The notes below the pieces were generated by a model. It did not search any database and was not told the DNA's origin. It worked only from the letters and a program-made list of their open reading frames with translations. Below, one piece after another: positions 1 to 12,649 of a stretch of 60,000 bases of DNA (positions are counted from its first letter, which is position 1; each line of letters opens with the position of its first letter). Source of the stretch: Membranipora membranacea (Eukaryota > Bryozoa > Gymnolaemata > Cheilostomatida > Membraniporidae). The translations under genes and the position numbers were made by a program. The stretch covers positions 15,457,501-15,517,500 of the forward strand of contig OU612070.1 of NCBI GenBank assembly GCA_914767715.1, read 5' to 3'.

Positions 1-114
1 TAAAAATAATTTAGTATTTAAAGTAAATCTTGTGTTTGTAAAAAATTTGATAATTCATCAATTATTGAAGGTAGTGATTACAGTCAGCATCAATGTAGCT
101 TTCTTCGTCCGTCC

Positions 115-256
115 AAGGGTGCTGGGGGCTAGAACAATCAAAACTCCCCTGTGGGATTTGAACCCACAACTCCTGCAGCACCACCTGTCAGTAAATAGCA
201 AGCGCGCTAATGAACTACCTGATCTCACCATCTCGCCATGTGGCCATCCCCAAAAG
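115..256 (-). repeat. tRNA-derived SINE, family 1 copy a
   Basis: Read on the minus strand this begins with a degenerate tRNA head containing a B-box-like stretch (GGGTTCAAATCCCAC near 160-175) and ends in a tail matching AAGGTTGATTGTTCCAGC. The same head and tail order recurs at 17132-17260 (+) and 37362-37492 (-), with a tail-only fragment at 11604-11647. The long insert between the A and B boxes resembles a tRNA with a long variable arm. It is a retroposed repeat, not a working tRNA, because the ends do not pair into an acceptor stem. Confidence 0.6.
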
Positions 257-702
257 AGGATCAGTCTGATCTCGCACCCATAGACTGAGAATTTATACAG
301 CCTACAATAACGCTATAATGGGTCAAGGATTGATAGGGGGATAGGAAAGTGGTATATATTAAGCCTAACTTCATTTGACTGAATGCAGTTTTCTGCATGG
401 GTGTGTAAAATAGACTCCCCCAAATCATTCAAATGCCATTCACAATATTGCACCACTTTTATATATTTTTTCTGTGGATTCAAACTCATATCCAAAACAA
501 TGGGTTGTATAAATTTGGAGTTATCTGCTCTTATACTACAAGCTTTTTTGGGACTGAACAACAATGGAGAAATTCAGAAATGCAGAAATTCTCAACTGCA
601 TAGGAAAATAATTTTAATGTAGTACAGATCACGAATAAATTGCCTTGCCCTGGTTAACTCTTGATGGAGTATAGTACTTAATTACTTGTTTATATATTGT
701 AG
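257..702. other. noncoding, probably intron
   Basis: No convincing exon is visible on either strand. Because an acceptor at 701-702 opens a coding exon on the + strand, this stretch is most simply the intron before that exon. Confidence 0.4.
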
Positions 703-851
703 CTCGAAGACAGTCCAAAGTCTCTAATGTCAAGAAGAAAAAGTCAAAGGGGCGACGGGAGTCTAAAGCCACAAGAAAGTCCAGTAAAGCCAGACGCCCC
801 AGTAAAGCCACCAGAAAGTCCAGTAAAAAAGCCAAAAAGAAAGGGAGATAA
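703..851 (+). CDS. terminal exon of Lys/Arg/Ser-rich basic protein (partial)
   Basis: A pyrimidine-rich acceptor (tatatattgtag) opens a frame of 48 codons ending in TAA at 849-851; the exon enters with two leftover bases. There is no ATG, so the 5' exons must lie left of the window. The peptide is almost wholly Lys, Arg, Ser and Ala and contains an imperfect internal repeat: SKATRKSSKARRP followed by SKATRKSSKKAKK. Such tails are typical of linker-histone or protamine-like proteins and other nuclear DNA- or RNA-binding proteins; the family cannot be fixed from the tail alone. The long minus-strand frames over it (Leu/Phe-rich) are antisense shadows of the Lys/Arg codons. Chromatin or nucleolar localisation is an inference from charge. 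Confidence 0.55.
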
Positions 852-960
852 AGCAAAGTCCTGAAAAACTACAAAAACTCTAAAGCAGCTGATAGAAAAA
901 TCATCAGTGAAAGCTTTGCTCTGTTTTGAGATTATGCGATACATGACATGGCACGAGGCC

Positions 961-1073
961 GTTTAAGCGCCCAAACTGTGGCAGGATAGCTGGTAGTGAC
1001 ATTTGATTATCAACCACTATGATAATGAAATGCCACTACCAGCTATCCCGAGACACTTTGAGCGCTTTAACTA
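961..1073. mobile_element. palindromic MITE-like element with flanking direct repeats
   Basis: The left arm (961-1010) and right arm (1021-1073) are near-perfect inverted repeats around a loop of about 10 bases. Both arms contain the block GGATAGCTGGTAGTG or its complement. The element is flanked by GGCACGAGGCC on the left and GGCATGAGGCC on the right, 11-bp direct repeats differing at one base. A target duplication of 9-11 bp would fit a Mutator-type element; that class is an inference. Confidence 0.55.
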
Positions 1074-1311
1074 GGCATGAGGCCAACATATAACTTGTCA
1101 TTTTCGTTTCCGGTGGATAGTAATATGTGCTGATGGGATTACTGTTAGGTGTTGGTTGTGAGCATCAGTCTTAAGATATTGTTGTGTCTTTTTCTTTTTT
1201 CACTGGTTGTCCCCAACTGTTACCGTAAACAAAACTTGGAATCATGGAAATTTTTTGACAAATATATGACCTTGATATATATATTTATATCACAATCCCT
1301 AAAAAAATACC

Positions 1312-1476
1312 ACTAGTTTGCACCGGAGGAGTTCAGCAAGTAGGATTCCATAGGGCAACGTGTTTCCATCACACCAAGGGGATTGGGAGCAGAGAAATTG
1401 TCGGTGATAGAATGACAAAAACGTGCAGCGATGACAAAGTTTCCAGTATGCCTGTCACGAACCTGGGGACCAGTAT
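1312..1476 (-). CDS. possible isolated terminal exon (weak)
   Basis: On the minus strand an acceptor-like ctacag at 1477-1482 precedes an open frame of about 54 codons that ends in TAG at 1312-1314. The translated end (for example NPLGVMETRCPMESYLLNSS) looks protein-like in composition. I do not recognise the family, no partner exon was found upstream on that strand, and an open frame of this length can occur by chance. Treat as a lead only. Confidence 0.2.
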
Positions 1477-1479
1477 CTG

Positions 1480-4400
1480 TAGCCGATATCTCTCAACTGT
1501 CCTGCTTTGTTAATCCCTTGTTAATCTGTGGGTTTGTAAGATGCAGGGCAATAAGGGGGTATGGAATATTTTTGTTTGCAGCTTTATCAGGTCAATCTAT
1601 GTGATAGAAACAAAAGATTACACCGTAGACTGCATAATAATATTAATACGTCTACGGATTACATAGTGCCATATAGGAAGCTTGGATCATGCCAAGTTCT
1701 ATGTGACAAGTAAAGGTGCTCCGACTGATGCAATGTACCACCAAAGTTTAGCAAAAATATTATGAAAATAATTTTTTGAATTAAATTCTTTAGTTTCACC
1801 ACATTCAGTTTCAAGAAAATGTTCGATTTGCAGAATCTTTTATTGATACTGGTAAGGCGAGCTGTCAGCATAACTACCATAGAGTTATTACATATCTATA
1901 AATATATATATATATATATATATTGTATGTAAAAACACTATGACAACTACTCAGCAAACAAGCAATGATCGTAAAACTGAAGTAGCAGTGTGACAAGTGT
2001 TATACTGTGTAGCATTGATTCTCATTTTTTGTCTCTGGCTTGTTGTCTCATCTCATACTAAACTGTCCGCATCATTCATCCCCAATATTTATACAATAAA
2101 TATATTACTGTTCCAATACTCAATTCACTGTATCATTACATCTCTGTTTTGACATTAAGATGCTACTATTATTTAGCCGTTTTTGGGCCAGGTACACATT
2201 TTAAAAGGTAATAACACAAATTGTTTTATTTCACTATCCATCACGTAGAGAGAACTCCAACAATCCTTGGAAGGTTATAATTTTTATTCGTCTTCATAAA
2301 CATGATAATTTATTTAAGTCTATGTTTGCCCTGTATTTTTCCGTAATTTATGTTTTTGGGCATAAAAAAATATCACCATTGCTTTTTGTTATTGGTACTG
2401 AAGGCTGCTTTATGGCTAAAATCAACGAAACCACTCGATAAATAGTCTTTTTATTCAGGCTTCCTGTTATGCTGAGTAGGTAGGGGATAAACTACTGATT
2501 CAAATTTCAGCAGCTACCATGCGATCTATTGTACAGTGCACTCGTTGACAAATACGATTCCCAGAATCGGTGGCATAATCTTTTCTTGCTTCCCATTAAC
2601 TTATGGTAAAATTAGGAATATTTTGGTGTAGTGTATTATGTTTGGAGAGGCTGGTAATCTGTGAATGTAGCTGATTTAACAGTCTTAGCCCCACTCCAGT
2701 TTTCACTCAAGGGGGTGTTATCAACTCAAGGGTACTACAATGGACAAATCCTCTGTAGAAATTATAGAAACTATGTATTAATATTAGCCATTCTTACTCA
2801 TTTAATGCACTTTAATTTCACACCTCTTTCCAAGAGTTTAGCACACAGCTTATCTTCTAAACAAAACAAAATCTCATTAATCTTACAATGGGACTCTAGC
2901 TTCGCTATGCAATAGCCACAGGCAATAGTAAACTCTGCTGACTTTCAATAACTTTTTGAATTTGGATCCAGCATTACATGCGCGCAACAATGCACAAAAT
3001 ATCCTCTCTTTCACATCATCATTATAAAGAAAATAAATCAATGAAAAAATGATCCGATAAACTAGCTATGCGCTCCTTGGTGTAATTTTGACTATTTTAA
3101 TCGCTTGAAAAACCCGAGTTCTTCCCACTTATTTACACTATATAATAATTACAGATGAGTTCACAATTCTGAGGAAAGCGTCGTTGTCACTATGATACCA
3201 CAAAGCCCAGCCAAGCCCCCAAAAAGATAATAAAAATAAAATATTTATTATTTTGGGAATTGAAATACCTACATATATATTGATTATGGCTTCTTTATAA
3301 ACTGCGAGACATTAACATTTTTTTTGGTCTGTTACAGCAATTAGCAAAATTAAAATAACTAAAATGAATAATTTACAAAAACAGAAGATTCATGATCATC
3401 ACAGTAACTCCATACTGGAGAGTTCTCTTTGATGGCTCGGCAGAGAAAACTGTGACCCGATGGTCGTGATAGAGCCAACTATAGTTTCCTAAAGAACATA
3501 ATGAAAACTGTCAGCTTGCAATGATGATGCCTAAAATATTAAACAGTATATATAGTACATATATGTATATATATTATAATACTGCTCCTGATGTTCAAAA
3601 TAAACAGGTCTGCTCTCGCATAAATGAATAAATCTCAATAGCTCTGTTGTTGGTAACAGTTGGAGTTAGAATCTATTATGATTGCCATAGCTTGGTGTTG
3701 TGTTTTACAATCGCTCAAGGATTAAGAGCTGCATGTTCAAGTGTCGCTCAAACCTATTAGCCGATCATTATCTCATTAGAAATGAATGGGGGTTAACGCC
3801 TAGCCCTGTACAAAGTCGACCAACAACAAAAGTTATCAACATCAAATCCCAAATATAACAGAAGCTAGATCCGTACACACCATGTGAGTTGTATTGTGTT
3901 TGCTCGTCGTAAGAGTAGGGGATCTGTAGCGATAGAGTAAGGGTTATTGGGTTTAGGGAGATGCTGGAATGCTTGTCGAGTAGTTGTGTAGTGTTGTTAA
4001 TCCCGTACAGGTGTGATCTCTGATCAACACGACTCAGACAGGTTAGCATATCCAGCTTTTACCAGGTGTTGCTTTCCACAGCAATTTATCCTCGCTTCCG
4101 TCGTCAAATTGCTCATTCTCGTCCGTTAGTCACGTTGGCATCACATTTGCTGCATATTTCTTGACACATCATTCTGGAATTCATTAGCAACTAGAAATAT
4201 TAGCAAAACTAGATTGACGCCATCGATTAGGTTGATTAAAGGGTTGATTAAAATCCGACGAGAAGAAGAACGGGACTAGACAGCTTTGCTGTAAGTATGA
4301 AAGCGTTGGCTGAATTGACACGATTTAAGCTTCCAGATTGTTCTAATGGATGGATAGCAGATAATGTTTTTCTAATTATTCCTGATGGTTTTCACACACG

Positions 4401-5800
4401 TCACAAATTATCAGCAAACAACTTAGCTGTCTTTGCGTCACCAGAATGAAAGCTACTTGATTTTATTTTTCCCACAAACAGTGTGAAAATTAAGCAGGTA
4501 TACTTCAGTCAATACTTAAAATCAAAAGTAGAAGTTACTAAGTTACATTAAATATGAACATCGTAAAGTAATAGACAAGATTTATAAGCATTGAACTGTA
4601 TAACTGTTTGTACCATGCATGTTCTATCCGGCTACATTTTTACATGCTGTTGCATTCTTTTGAAAAATCATTCTATTGGAAGTTCAAAGTAAATTTGAAA
4701 TTTCGAACATTACTACACCACGGTCATAGTTAAGAAAAGATGAGCAACACTAGCTGATGGGCTCTGAAAGCTCCACCTGCAGGGTTCGAAAGTGTCTGCA
4801 GTATTTTTAGATATATAAAAATATATATATCTTTATATATTATAATAAACGGCAAGCCAGCCAAAATTTTTCATACACAATTCTGACATGGGAACTACGT
4901 AGTATTTTTAAGCTATAATTAATAATATACAAGGGGACAATAATTCTAGAAAAAGAATACCCCTAGAACTACATGCATGCCCACAATTGGTGTAAATGTA
5001 CCATAACAAACGTTTAGTTGCGAGACTGATAGTGTTATGTTGTGGCAAAACAACGGGTTAACATTAATATTTTTAGATGCTTAGATGCTTAGATACTAAA
5101 AAGGCCCTCGGACACTTGTGGTGGTAACACGTCAACAAACAGGTGTGATTCCCAACAGGTTCTGACCACTTTAATTAACGCCGAACCAGTCATCATGCGT
5201 AGGTTGCCAGCAGAGTGATCATGAAAACAACTATAATGCCGTATATATAAAACTTGTTTTCATTTCTACTTGATCAGATTGCAAAGAGCCTCGGTGAAGC
5301 TAAGGATTGTGTGGATATCTTCTACCGTAAAAGCGCAAAGTTTTGTGAAATTTTATTTAAAGTCATAGAGAACTGAAGTAACATATAAAGTTAGATACTA
5401 ACAGAAAGGTAAATTTCCTGTCTTGAACATTTAAAAAAAGTTTAATGCGCATTTAAAAATTGATTAGAAAGAAGAACCTCAACATCTGCTAGCAAGAGAT
5501 TCGACCAATCAACTAAAGACGTCAGTGTCATTGTTGTCTTTTTTTATGACCCAATAAGCACACGCCTCATGTTAGTTTCGATGGCTTTATTTTAAGATAA
5601 GTGTGTGTATTTTGTTGCTAGACAATTAGTGTTTTAACTGATATGATTCTTGATTTTGTCCCCACTGTAAACTACTGATTTATTCTTGCTAGGTTTACAT
5701 ACTGGGTTTATCGCTCAGAGAAGATTAAATTACTGTCAAGGTGGTGGTAAAGCTGTCAATCAACTCTACGCTGCCAACTTTGCGTTATCGCCGCTGTCGA
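1480..5800. other. gene-poor region upstream of the LIM-homeobox gene
   Basis: No frame here combines length, a start or acceptor, and a recognisable protein. A TA microsatellite lies at about 1902-1922. The remainder is AT-rich with scattered short repeats. Distal regulatory DNA for the downstream developmental gene is plausible but not demonstrated by anything I can read. Confidence 0.4.
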
Positions 5801-5818
5801 CGTCGCGTCGCTGTCGAC

Positions 5819-5878
5819 TTATATAATGGTGGAGAACATGCAAGATGGTTGTAGAGCTATCTGTGCAGCCGTAAATTG
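5819..5878 (+). promoter_or_regulatory. candidate TATA box and 5' UTR exon of the LIM-homeobox gene
   Basis: A CpG-rich patch (5780-5818, with repeated CGCTGTCGACG-like blocks, unusual in this AT-rich DNA) is followed by TTATATAA at 5819-5826. A good donor (ttg|gtaagc) lies at 5879. The next acceptor (cttttcag, ending 6666) is just upstream of the coding ATG at 6697. Joining 5878 to 6667 leaves a short upstream frame beginning at the ATG at 5826 that stops soon after the junction, so this exon would be untranslated leader. This is inference from motif order only. Confidence 0.35.
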
Positions 5879-6696
5879 GTAAGCATCTTCCTATTTTCAT
5901 TAAAATTAAAATTCGAAAAAAAAATTAAAATAACAAACTCATAATTCAATCTTGAGGAAATAGAGAGACAGTTGCTGAGTATTTAGACGCTGTCGTTTCA
6001 TAACCGATCAGAATGGATGCCTTCTGACCTCTCCAGTAATGCTGCCTATCTCCAGCTCAATCTAGACACTACACAGTGTGGGGTATTCCTTCATGTCATA
6101 CATTCTCCTTCAGGTCAAAACTTTGAGTGGGTTCTAGCGACATTCGTTATGCGTGAAAACTAGCTTCGAATTTCATAACTCACGACTTACTCGAGAGCAC
6201 TCTTGGCATGATGTTGACACCTTTGATTTCTATAAAAGCATTCTTTTCAATTGAAGAACGAATGGTCTCCATAAAAAACCTATTCATTCTGATATTTTTT
6301 TCACAGCAAACAAGACTAAAACTCTCCATCTAGCAAATATTATGAAATTTCAATTATCCCAGTTAAATTGTTATTTCAATGCGCATAATTATTTATCATA
6401 GTTTTATCATCTTTTGACTCAACAATAAGAATGGTAGGTAACACGGTAATATTTTATCTACCGTATTTATGCTATGACTAATTTTTAACAGGTAAAGTAA
6501 AAGTTTTAACACCCAACACAGAATCCAAAATGGAAAGTTGAGGATATTTAGTCATGTAATTTCAATCGTAAGGCGTTGCATTATTCACAAGGTCATTGCT
6601 GTTACCTCGAACAGGCAGTTATTTATATCGATGATCTCGATTTGATAACTGAACTTCTCTTTTCAGGGTTTAAACGAGAAGTCGAGCAGAATAGAT

Positions 6697-9600
6697 ATGG
6701 ACGACACTTTCTCTCTGAGTCAGCAGCAGCCCCGACAGCACAGATACCCTCAGTCATGCTGCAGTCCTCCTCATCACGCAATACTCACCACTCAACAGTC
6801 CATCAGCGATTCAAAACACAGTGTAGACTCGGACTTCTACAATCCTAAAATATGTGAGGGATGCGATGCTGTCATTACAGACCTTTACATTGTTAAGGTA
6901 AGTCAGCATCAGCTTTGTAATAAGAGAATGAAATTGTTATAATCATTATTACTATAATGGGTTCTTATTGAGGTTTTCATTTATAAAAGTATGTTATAAA
7001 CAAATCTGTGAGCAGAGAGTCCAAGTAGAAAGCCCGTCTACAGTTTTATAATTTCATATTTAAATTTTAAATACAATTTTAATTTAATTTGATGGCTTTG
7101 AGGACCAGTTGGGAATTTAATTACCATGAATGAGCAGGTTGCCATGACTGTGTGTGAGAAGCTTACTCCTTCCCTTGACCAGGCAGTATCTGTGAAGGGT
7201 TAGAATGGACCAGAATATAAGAATCTCAATCGCACCCAAATGCGCAGGTTTCTCGAGGCAATAGCTTTCAGCTCAAGGACGAAAAGTGCCATGTATTTCT
7301 CAGCCATCGATTATATACTTGGATCATATCCAGGAACCCTGCCAAAAATGTGTTTGAGCCAATTATTTTGATTTATTTTGACTGCGATCCGAGCTAATAA
7401 AAGAAAATTAGAGCTTTCATTTGACTAAAATAGGTAATCAGAGTTTAAATATTTGTATTAAATGTTCAGGCAGAGATGCTTTAGGTTTATTTAATGCTAA
7501 ATGGATATCTATGGAATTACGGCATTACTAGGAGATTTTCTGAAGGTGTCAAATTTTAATTCAATATTATAGCACAATTTTCGAATATTTTTATTTCTAG
7601 TGACTTTCTCAATTGTTATGACACATATTTTCTTTGTAAATCCGGATCTTAGCGATCACAACATTGTATTTCTTGTGTTGTACTAATTGACCCTCAATCT
7701 GTAAGTTAGACACATTGTGGTTCCCTGATCACATTCACTTATAAGGTTATACGAAGCTATACAATGTTCTAATGATGTGATAGACAGTTATAGATTGCTA
7801 TGAATTGTGGGTATGTTCTTTCTGGCTCTATGATAACAACATTAGAACATACTAAAATATCAAGTTGTGCTGCTGAAAACATAATCAGAATTCAACAGTT
7901 TTGTGTTTCCCATTATTTTCTAGCCCACAATTTACTATCGCATCGTCTATTTGATAAATAAAAAAGAATGATCAAAATAATCATATAATTAAATATAATA
8001 TAATATGTCATTTATCTTTGTAGGTTGTGTCTAAGACAGACTGGCAGCAGGTAGTAGAGAAATGTTGGCACGAGCGCTGCCTCCGCTGCTGTATGTGCAG
8101 GAAAGCCATGACTCAGACCTGCTTCGAGAAAGACGGCCGATACTACTGTTCAGAAGATTATCACGGGTGAGCAAAAATAATCTGAGATAACAAGTATTGT
8201 TGTTAAACAAAACAAAGTGGATTAACTAAAGACTATTCAAATAAAACAATTAACAAGCAAGGGTAGTTATCTTATGGTTAAGCATATAAGAACAAATAAA
8301 AATATTTTATTGTATATAGGTTTATAACATGGAGGTATATAATTTCAAAGTCAGAACTTCCCATGAATAGGCGCGCAGCAGTCTTGTACACAAATGATAC
8401 AAGGAAAGGCCTTGATCCGAGAGGGCAATATGTTGGCCTAACAAATAAAATCATTCCAGGAGCATGAGCAGCTGTGTGAATGGAGCAAATCAATAGATTA
8501 TCAGCACGGTAGCTGCCGTTACGCTCATCCATCCTTTATGCTCCCATGCTACCTCTACTCAATGTTGAGTGTTTTATCTAAATCAGCTGTTTTGACAGAT
8601 TATAAAAATCCTTTTGAAGTGTATCTAAAACATCTTTCAAATAAAATCAGTTGTGTAGAATAGTTCCTTATCACCACTAAACAAATGTGTGCACATTGAT
8701 GTGCATATTTGCAGTAACCCAATGATGATCGCAACCCGGTCTAGGCGGAACTTTTTGAAGTGGCTGTGTTACTTGTTTTTATTGTTTACATATCCTGAAA
8801 ATCTTATCAAAAATAACCAGTTGTCAAGAAATGAAAAGAATAGCTTACAAAGATGATATAACACTCCTTTAGAATACACTCACACTCTTTTTGTACATTC
8901 ATATTTGGTGAGATAAATTGTGTTTACGCTGAGGAGCCTCCGCTAGCTAGGTTGGGAGGGGGAGAGGAACTCATTCTTTCATTCTTCACTTCACCCTGCA
9001 GACAATGGAGAATATCTGCTTAGAGATAACTGTGGAGTGGGTAGTCTTTGCATTCCTTTATTTATCTTAGGCCAATAGACTTGTAAAGAAATGAGTAATA
9101 GGTGAAAGTAAATTATAGGCTCATGCTTGCTGTTAAGGCCAATACCCATGAGGAAAAAATTTTCGCTAGAATTAAGTTGCATCGCTTTGGGGTGACTCGA
9201 TGGCAGCTTGCATAACTCTTTTTTTTTGCTAACTGGGATGGGAGTTTACATGAAGTAACGAGGTTGAGTTAATTTTAGCTAGCTCCTGTGCATGCATTAC
9301 TTCTCTCTGGTAAGTAAAAATTATCCCCTCTCATCAAATCTTGGGTAAGTGGTAATAAATAGTTTTTGTTGAGATAGGATGTAGATTTAATTTTGTTTTT
9401 ATTTCTATTTATGCAGGCTTTTTGGGGACAGGTGCACCGTGTGCCATGAATTGATCGCCAACATGGAGATGGTGATGAAGCCAACGCCAGAGCACTTCTG
9501 TCACTTGTCATGCTTCCGATGTGTGACCTGTCATCGACAGCTGCGAACAGGGGATCTGTATTCTGTCAACCCTGATCACGGCTGGCCCTACTGTCAGAAT

Positions 9601-12600
9601 CACACCATGGATGCCATACCTCAGCGTTCTCACCAATTTACAGCAGCCGCTCACCATCTACAGGTCCTGAACAGCATGGGGTCAAATCACGCCGGTAAGT
9701 TGATAAACATTGTTCTACATTCACCATTACTCAGTGTTTTATTGCACAATTCACATTGTTTCATCACTGTTTCTCAACTTGCTTTCCGCAACGGAGTGTC
9801 CTAGTTTGATGATGAGGGAAAATTTTCTCTGTCAGATCAGGGAAAATTCTCCCTAGTCGGATTTATTGGTGTTGAATACAGCAATCATTCTGAGTCGCTT
9901 GATGCTTTGCGCCTTTTACGTGCCATAAGTTGCTTTGGGATCAAACCATAACTATCTTTCCAATCTTAAATCAAATCGTGAGCAGACAACTATTGAAACA
10001 AAGACAAATAATTGGCAACATGTCATGAAAGAGACATTGCCACACTCTGGATGCTTGCAGTTTATTGATTATAAACTTTAGGAGGGCATGTGTTAGTCAC
10101 ATTTTCCAGTCCAAATAAGATCAACCTGTGACGACAAAAATAATCAGTGACATGGTTGTGTTGCATAACAATGTGTTCGGACTGACAGCTTCCGGTCTTA
10201 TTATTCATGCATTTTCTCTTACGTAGTTTGCTTATGTCATACTCTGGACGATGTCTAGTCTGAGCTCCCTGACTCTTGCCCTCCCCACTTTAAGCCATTT
10301 AAATAGTACAAAATTTGTTGTTTAGTTTGATGTGCAAAGAACATCAAATGCTGGAACATGAAAATGTAAAAGTGATTCAAGTAAGCACATCATGTTGCTC
10401 AATCTATCTCTTTCTATATTATTTACTTTTTCTTATTCAGATCACGATATGTATCCCTCCATGACAGGAGGAGGAATGTCTTGCTGGAGTGATGACTGTC
10501 TAGACGATGACCTGCATTCTAATAACAAAAACGAAAAGAGACCAAGAACAGTCCTCTCCTCAGGTCAACGAAGAGTCCTCAAAACAGCTTTTGATCTCGA
10601 CCCAAAACCCAGTAAAAAGGTAAGTCAGCTTGGATGTATATTGTGACAAAATTAATTATATGAATATTTATATTCTACTAAAGAGCTTATTGGAAATGGT
10701 TTTCACTAACTCCTAAAATTTCCAAAAATAATAAATTTATGAAAACAATTACAATGCAGGCATAGTATGAATTATCCTCCCAAAGTTTGTTGTGCTGTTG
10801 TCCAGTTAGATTCCAATTTCCAGATCATTGCTCAACAAATTAATTAAATTGGTATATAAAAAAGCTGTGGGATGGACTTAGGATATCACACTTGGTGATT
10901 TGCGTCCACTTCGTCAAGTGGTTACAAAACATTTTATTTCAGTAGTACAATAGTATGTATAGCGGCATCTTAGCCCCTCATGGTCAGAATTTCTTTCTAT
11001 TCTTAATATTATGGGATTGAGCAAGGTGGTAACTGTTATATCACCGTCTCTCATTTTCACTTTCAGGCGCGTCACGTGATGGCAGTTGAAACCGGATTAA
11101 CCAACCGTGTCGTACAAGTCTGGTTTCAGAACCAAAGAGCCAAGGTAAGAAAAAAAACAGCTTCTCTGAAGCATTTTATAACTGGTGGCGCAAGTATTAC
11201 AACATATTTTGTGTCACTTGTTTTGGCATAATTTATCATCTCGACAATTTTCATCAAAGTCAAGTAAATCATTGAAATAACGATTTCAAATCATAAACAG
11301 TTTAATGTTGATGAGAAATCATAAGCATGAAAGACTGCTGAAAAAATCTTGATTTCTCCTTTTTCAGGTTGCAAAAGAACCATTGAACCGACACAAATTA
11401 TAAAAAAAAATCCATATTTTGACAGATTAAAAAAAGAAGAATAGCATCTTCTGGTACAGGCGAGGACAGTGGTTCTGAACATCAGGGTAAGAAGATATGC
11501 TACTTATCAACTTCAGGCAGCAGCGATAATCCTGCTGACAATAACACAGATCATCAAGGTGAGAACTAAACACTTCAAACAAATCTCTGTATTGGGAGAT
11601 AAAGGGTGATGGGGGCTGGAACAATCAACCTTGAAAACTTTCCTGTGTAAATTAATAATATTCTAGCGCTTTTCATAGGGGTTCAACAAGATTGTAAATG
11701 TTTTTGAAGTCGCAGCTTGACCTCATCTTATGGAAATTGATGCACATTTCAAACGCGAGCCAAGAGGTGACAACTCAGCCTGAGCTCAAAATTTACATAG
11801 AAACCAGAGATAGGCTCTACCACATTTATCAATTATTGTCTAACTGGCATCCAAGAACCAGATATTACACTGATTGACTCGCCGGAAGGTTGATGCGGAT
11901 TGTCAACATGAACAACAACAACTATATTCTGATAATTCTAATAATTCTAATAATGACCATGTCGTTTATTATTGCATCACCTAATTGTTTCACACATGTG
12001 ACTAATTACATCAAAGTTATCTCTCAGGGATCAGTTGTTTGCCTTTGTTATGAGGCTAGTTGTGGGCTAGCGACCTCTTCTATTCAATACGGTTGACCCC
12101 CTGCCGAGCATGAGCCAACCTTGCTGGTCTAATAACCTAAGTTCCTCAGTCGCTTTGATATGAAGGGAGGGGTAGGGGCTCCCCGATGTGAGCAGCTTTG
12201 GCACTTCAGCTATTGTATAGCTGAATATTTTAACTGGTAGAAGTAAAATCTTAATTTAGCTGCCTAACTACTTTACTGTATGCAACAAAATGTTTTTTTA
12301 AAGATTGTAGCTACCTACCTTTACTGGTTACCTTTACTGGTTTTCTGCTGCTATCGGAACTTTTTCCCTCAATTCAGTCGAAAATTATTTTAAAAATTAA
12401 CTTTTTATTATTGTAGAGGCATACAGTGACACACCAACAGAGAAACCCGTGCACAGTCCCTCATGTAGTGTCTCCCGCGCAGCAGCTGATGATCTATATG
12501 ACTCTGATCAGGAGCATGGTATAAAAGATTACTGTGGCAGCGACCTTACGACCTCACCCTCGGCAGCAGACAATTTTCATAACTCACACAGCTCCAGTAA

Positions 12601-12649
12601 ACTGTTAGAGATAAACTCACCTTCTCTCTACCCACAGTACTGCTTCTGA
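6697..12649 (+). CDS. Lmx: LIM-homeodomain transcription factor, Lmx class
   Basis: Seven coding exons: 6697-6897, 8024-8166, 9417-9694, 10441-10619, 11067-11144, 11426-11558 and 12417-12649; 1245 bases, 414 aa, all phases agree. LIM1 runs from about residue 53 (CEGC) to 112, with WHERC as the second half-site. LIM2 (about 120-180) starts CTVC and has HLSC. The homeodomain (about 239-298) has the helix-3 core [12 protein letters not shown], with Gln50 and Asn51. The Gln after WFQN and KRPRT at its start match the Lmx1 class better than Lhx1/5, Islet or Lhx2/9. The protein should be a nuclear regulator in which the LIM domains bind LDB-type cofactors. The start ATG has G at -3 and +4; the frame is closed upstream. 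The homeobox is split by introns after residues 267 and 293. The tail is Ser/Asp-rich and of unknown function. Two in-phase donors exist in exon 6 (11486 or 11558), so isoforms differing by 24 residues are possible. Confidence 0.88.
11604..11647 (-). repeat. SINE family 1 tail fragment
   Basis: The block GGGGGCTGGAACAATCAACC followed by TTGAAAACTTTCCTG matches the 3' tail of the SINEs at 115-256 and 37362-37492 without a tRNA head. It sits in the last intron of the LIM-homeobox gene. Confidence 0.5.

Noticed and set aside
629-944. Two Leu/Phe-rich minus-strand frames that look like membrane segments
   Set aside because: They are the antisense of the Lys/Arg/Ser exon at 703-851.
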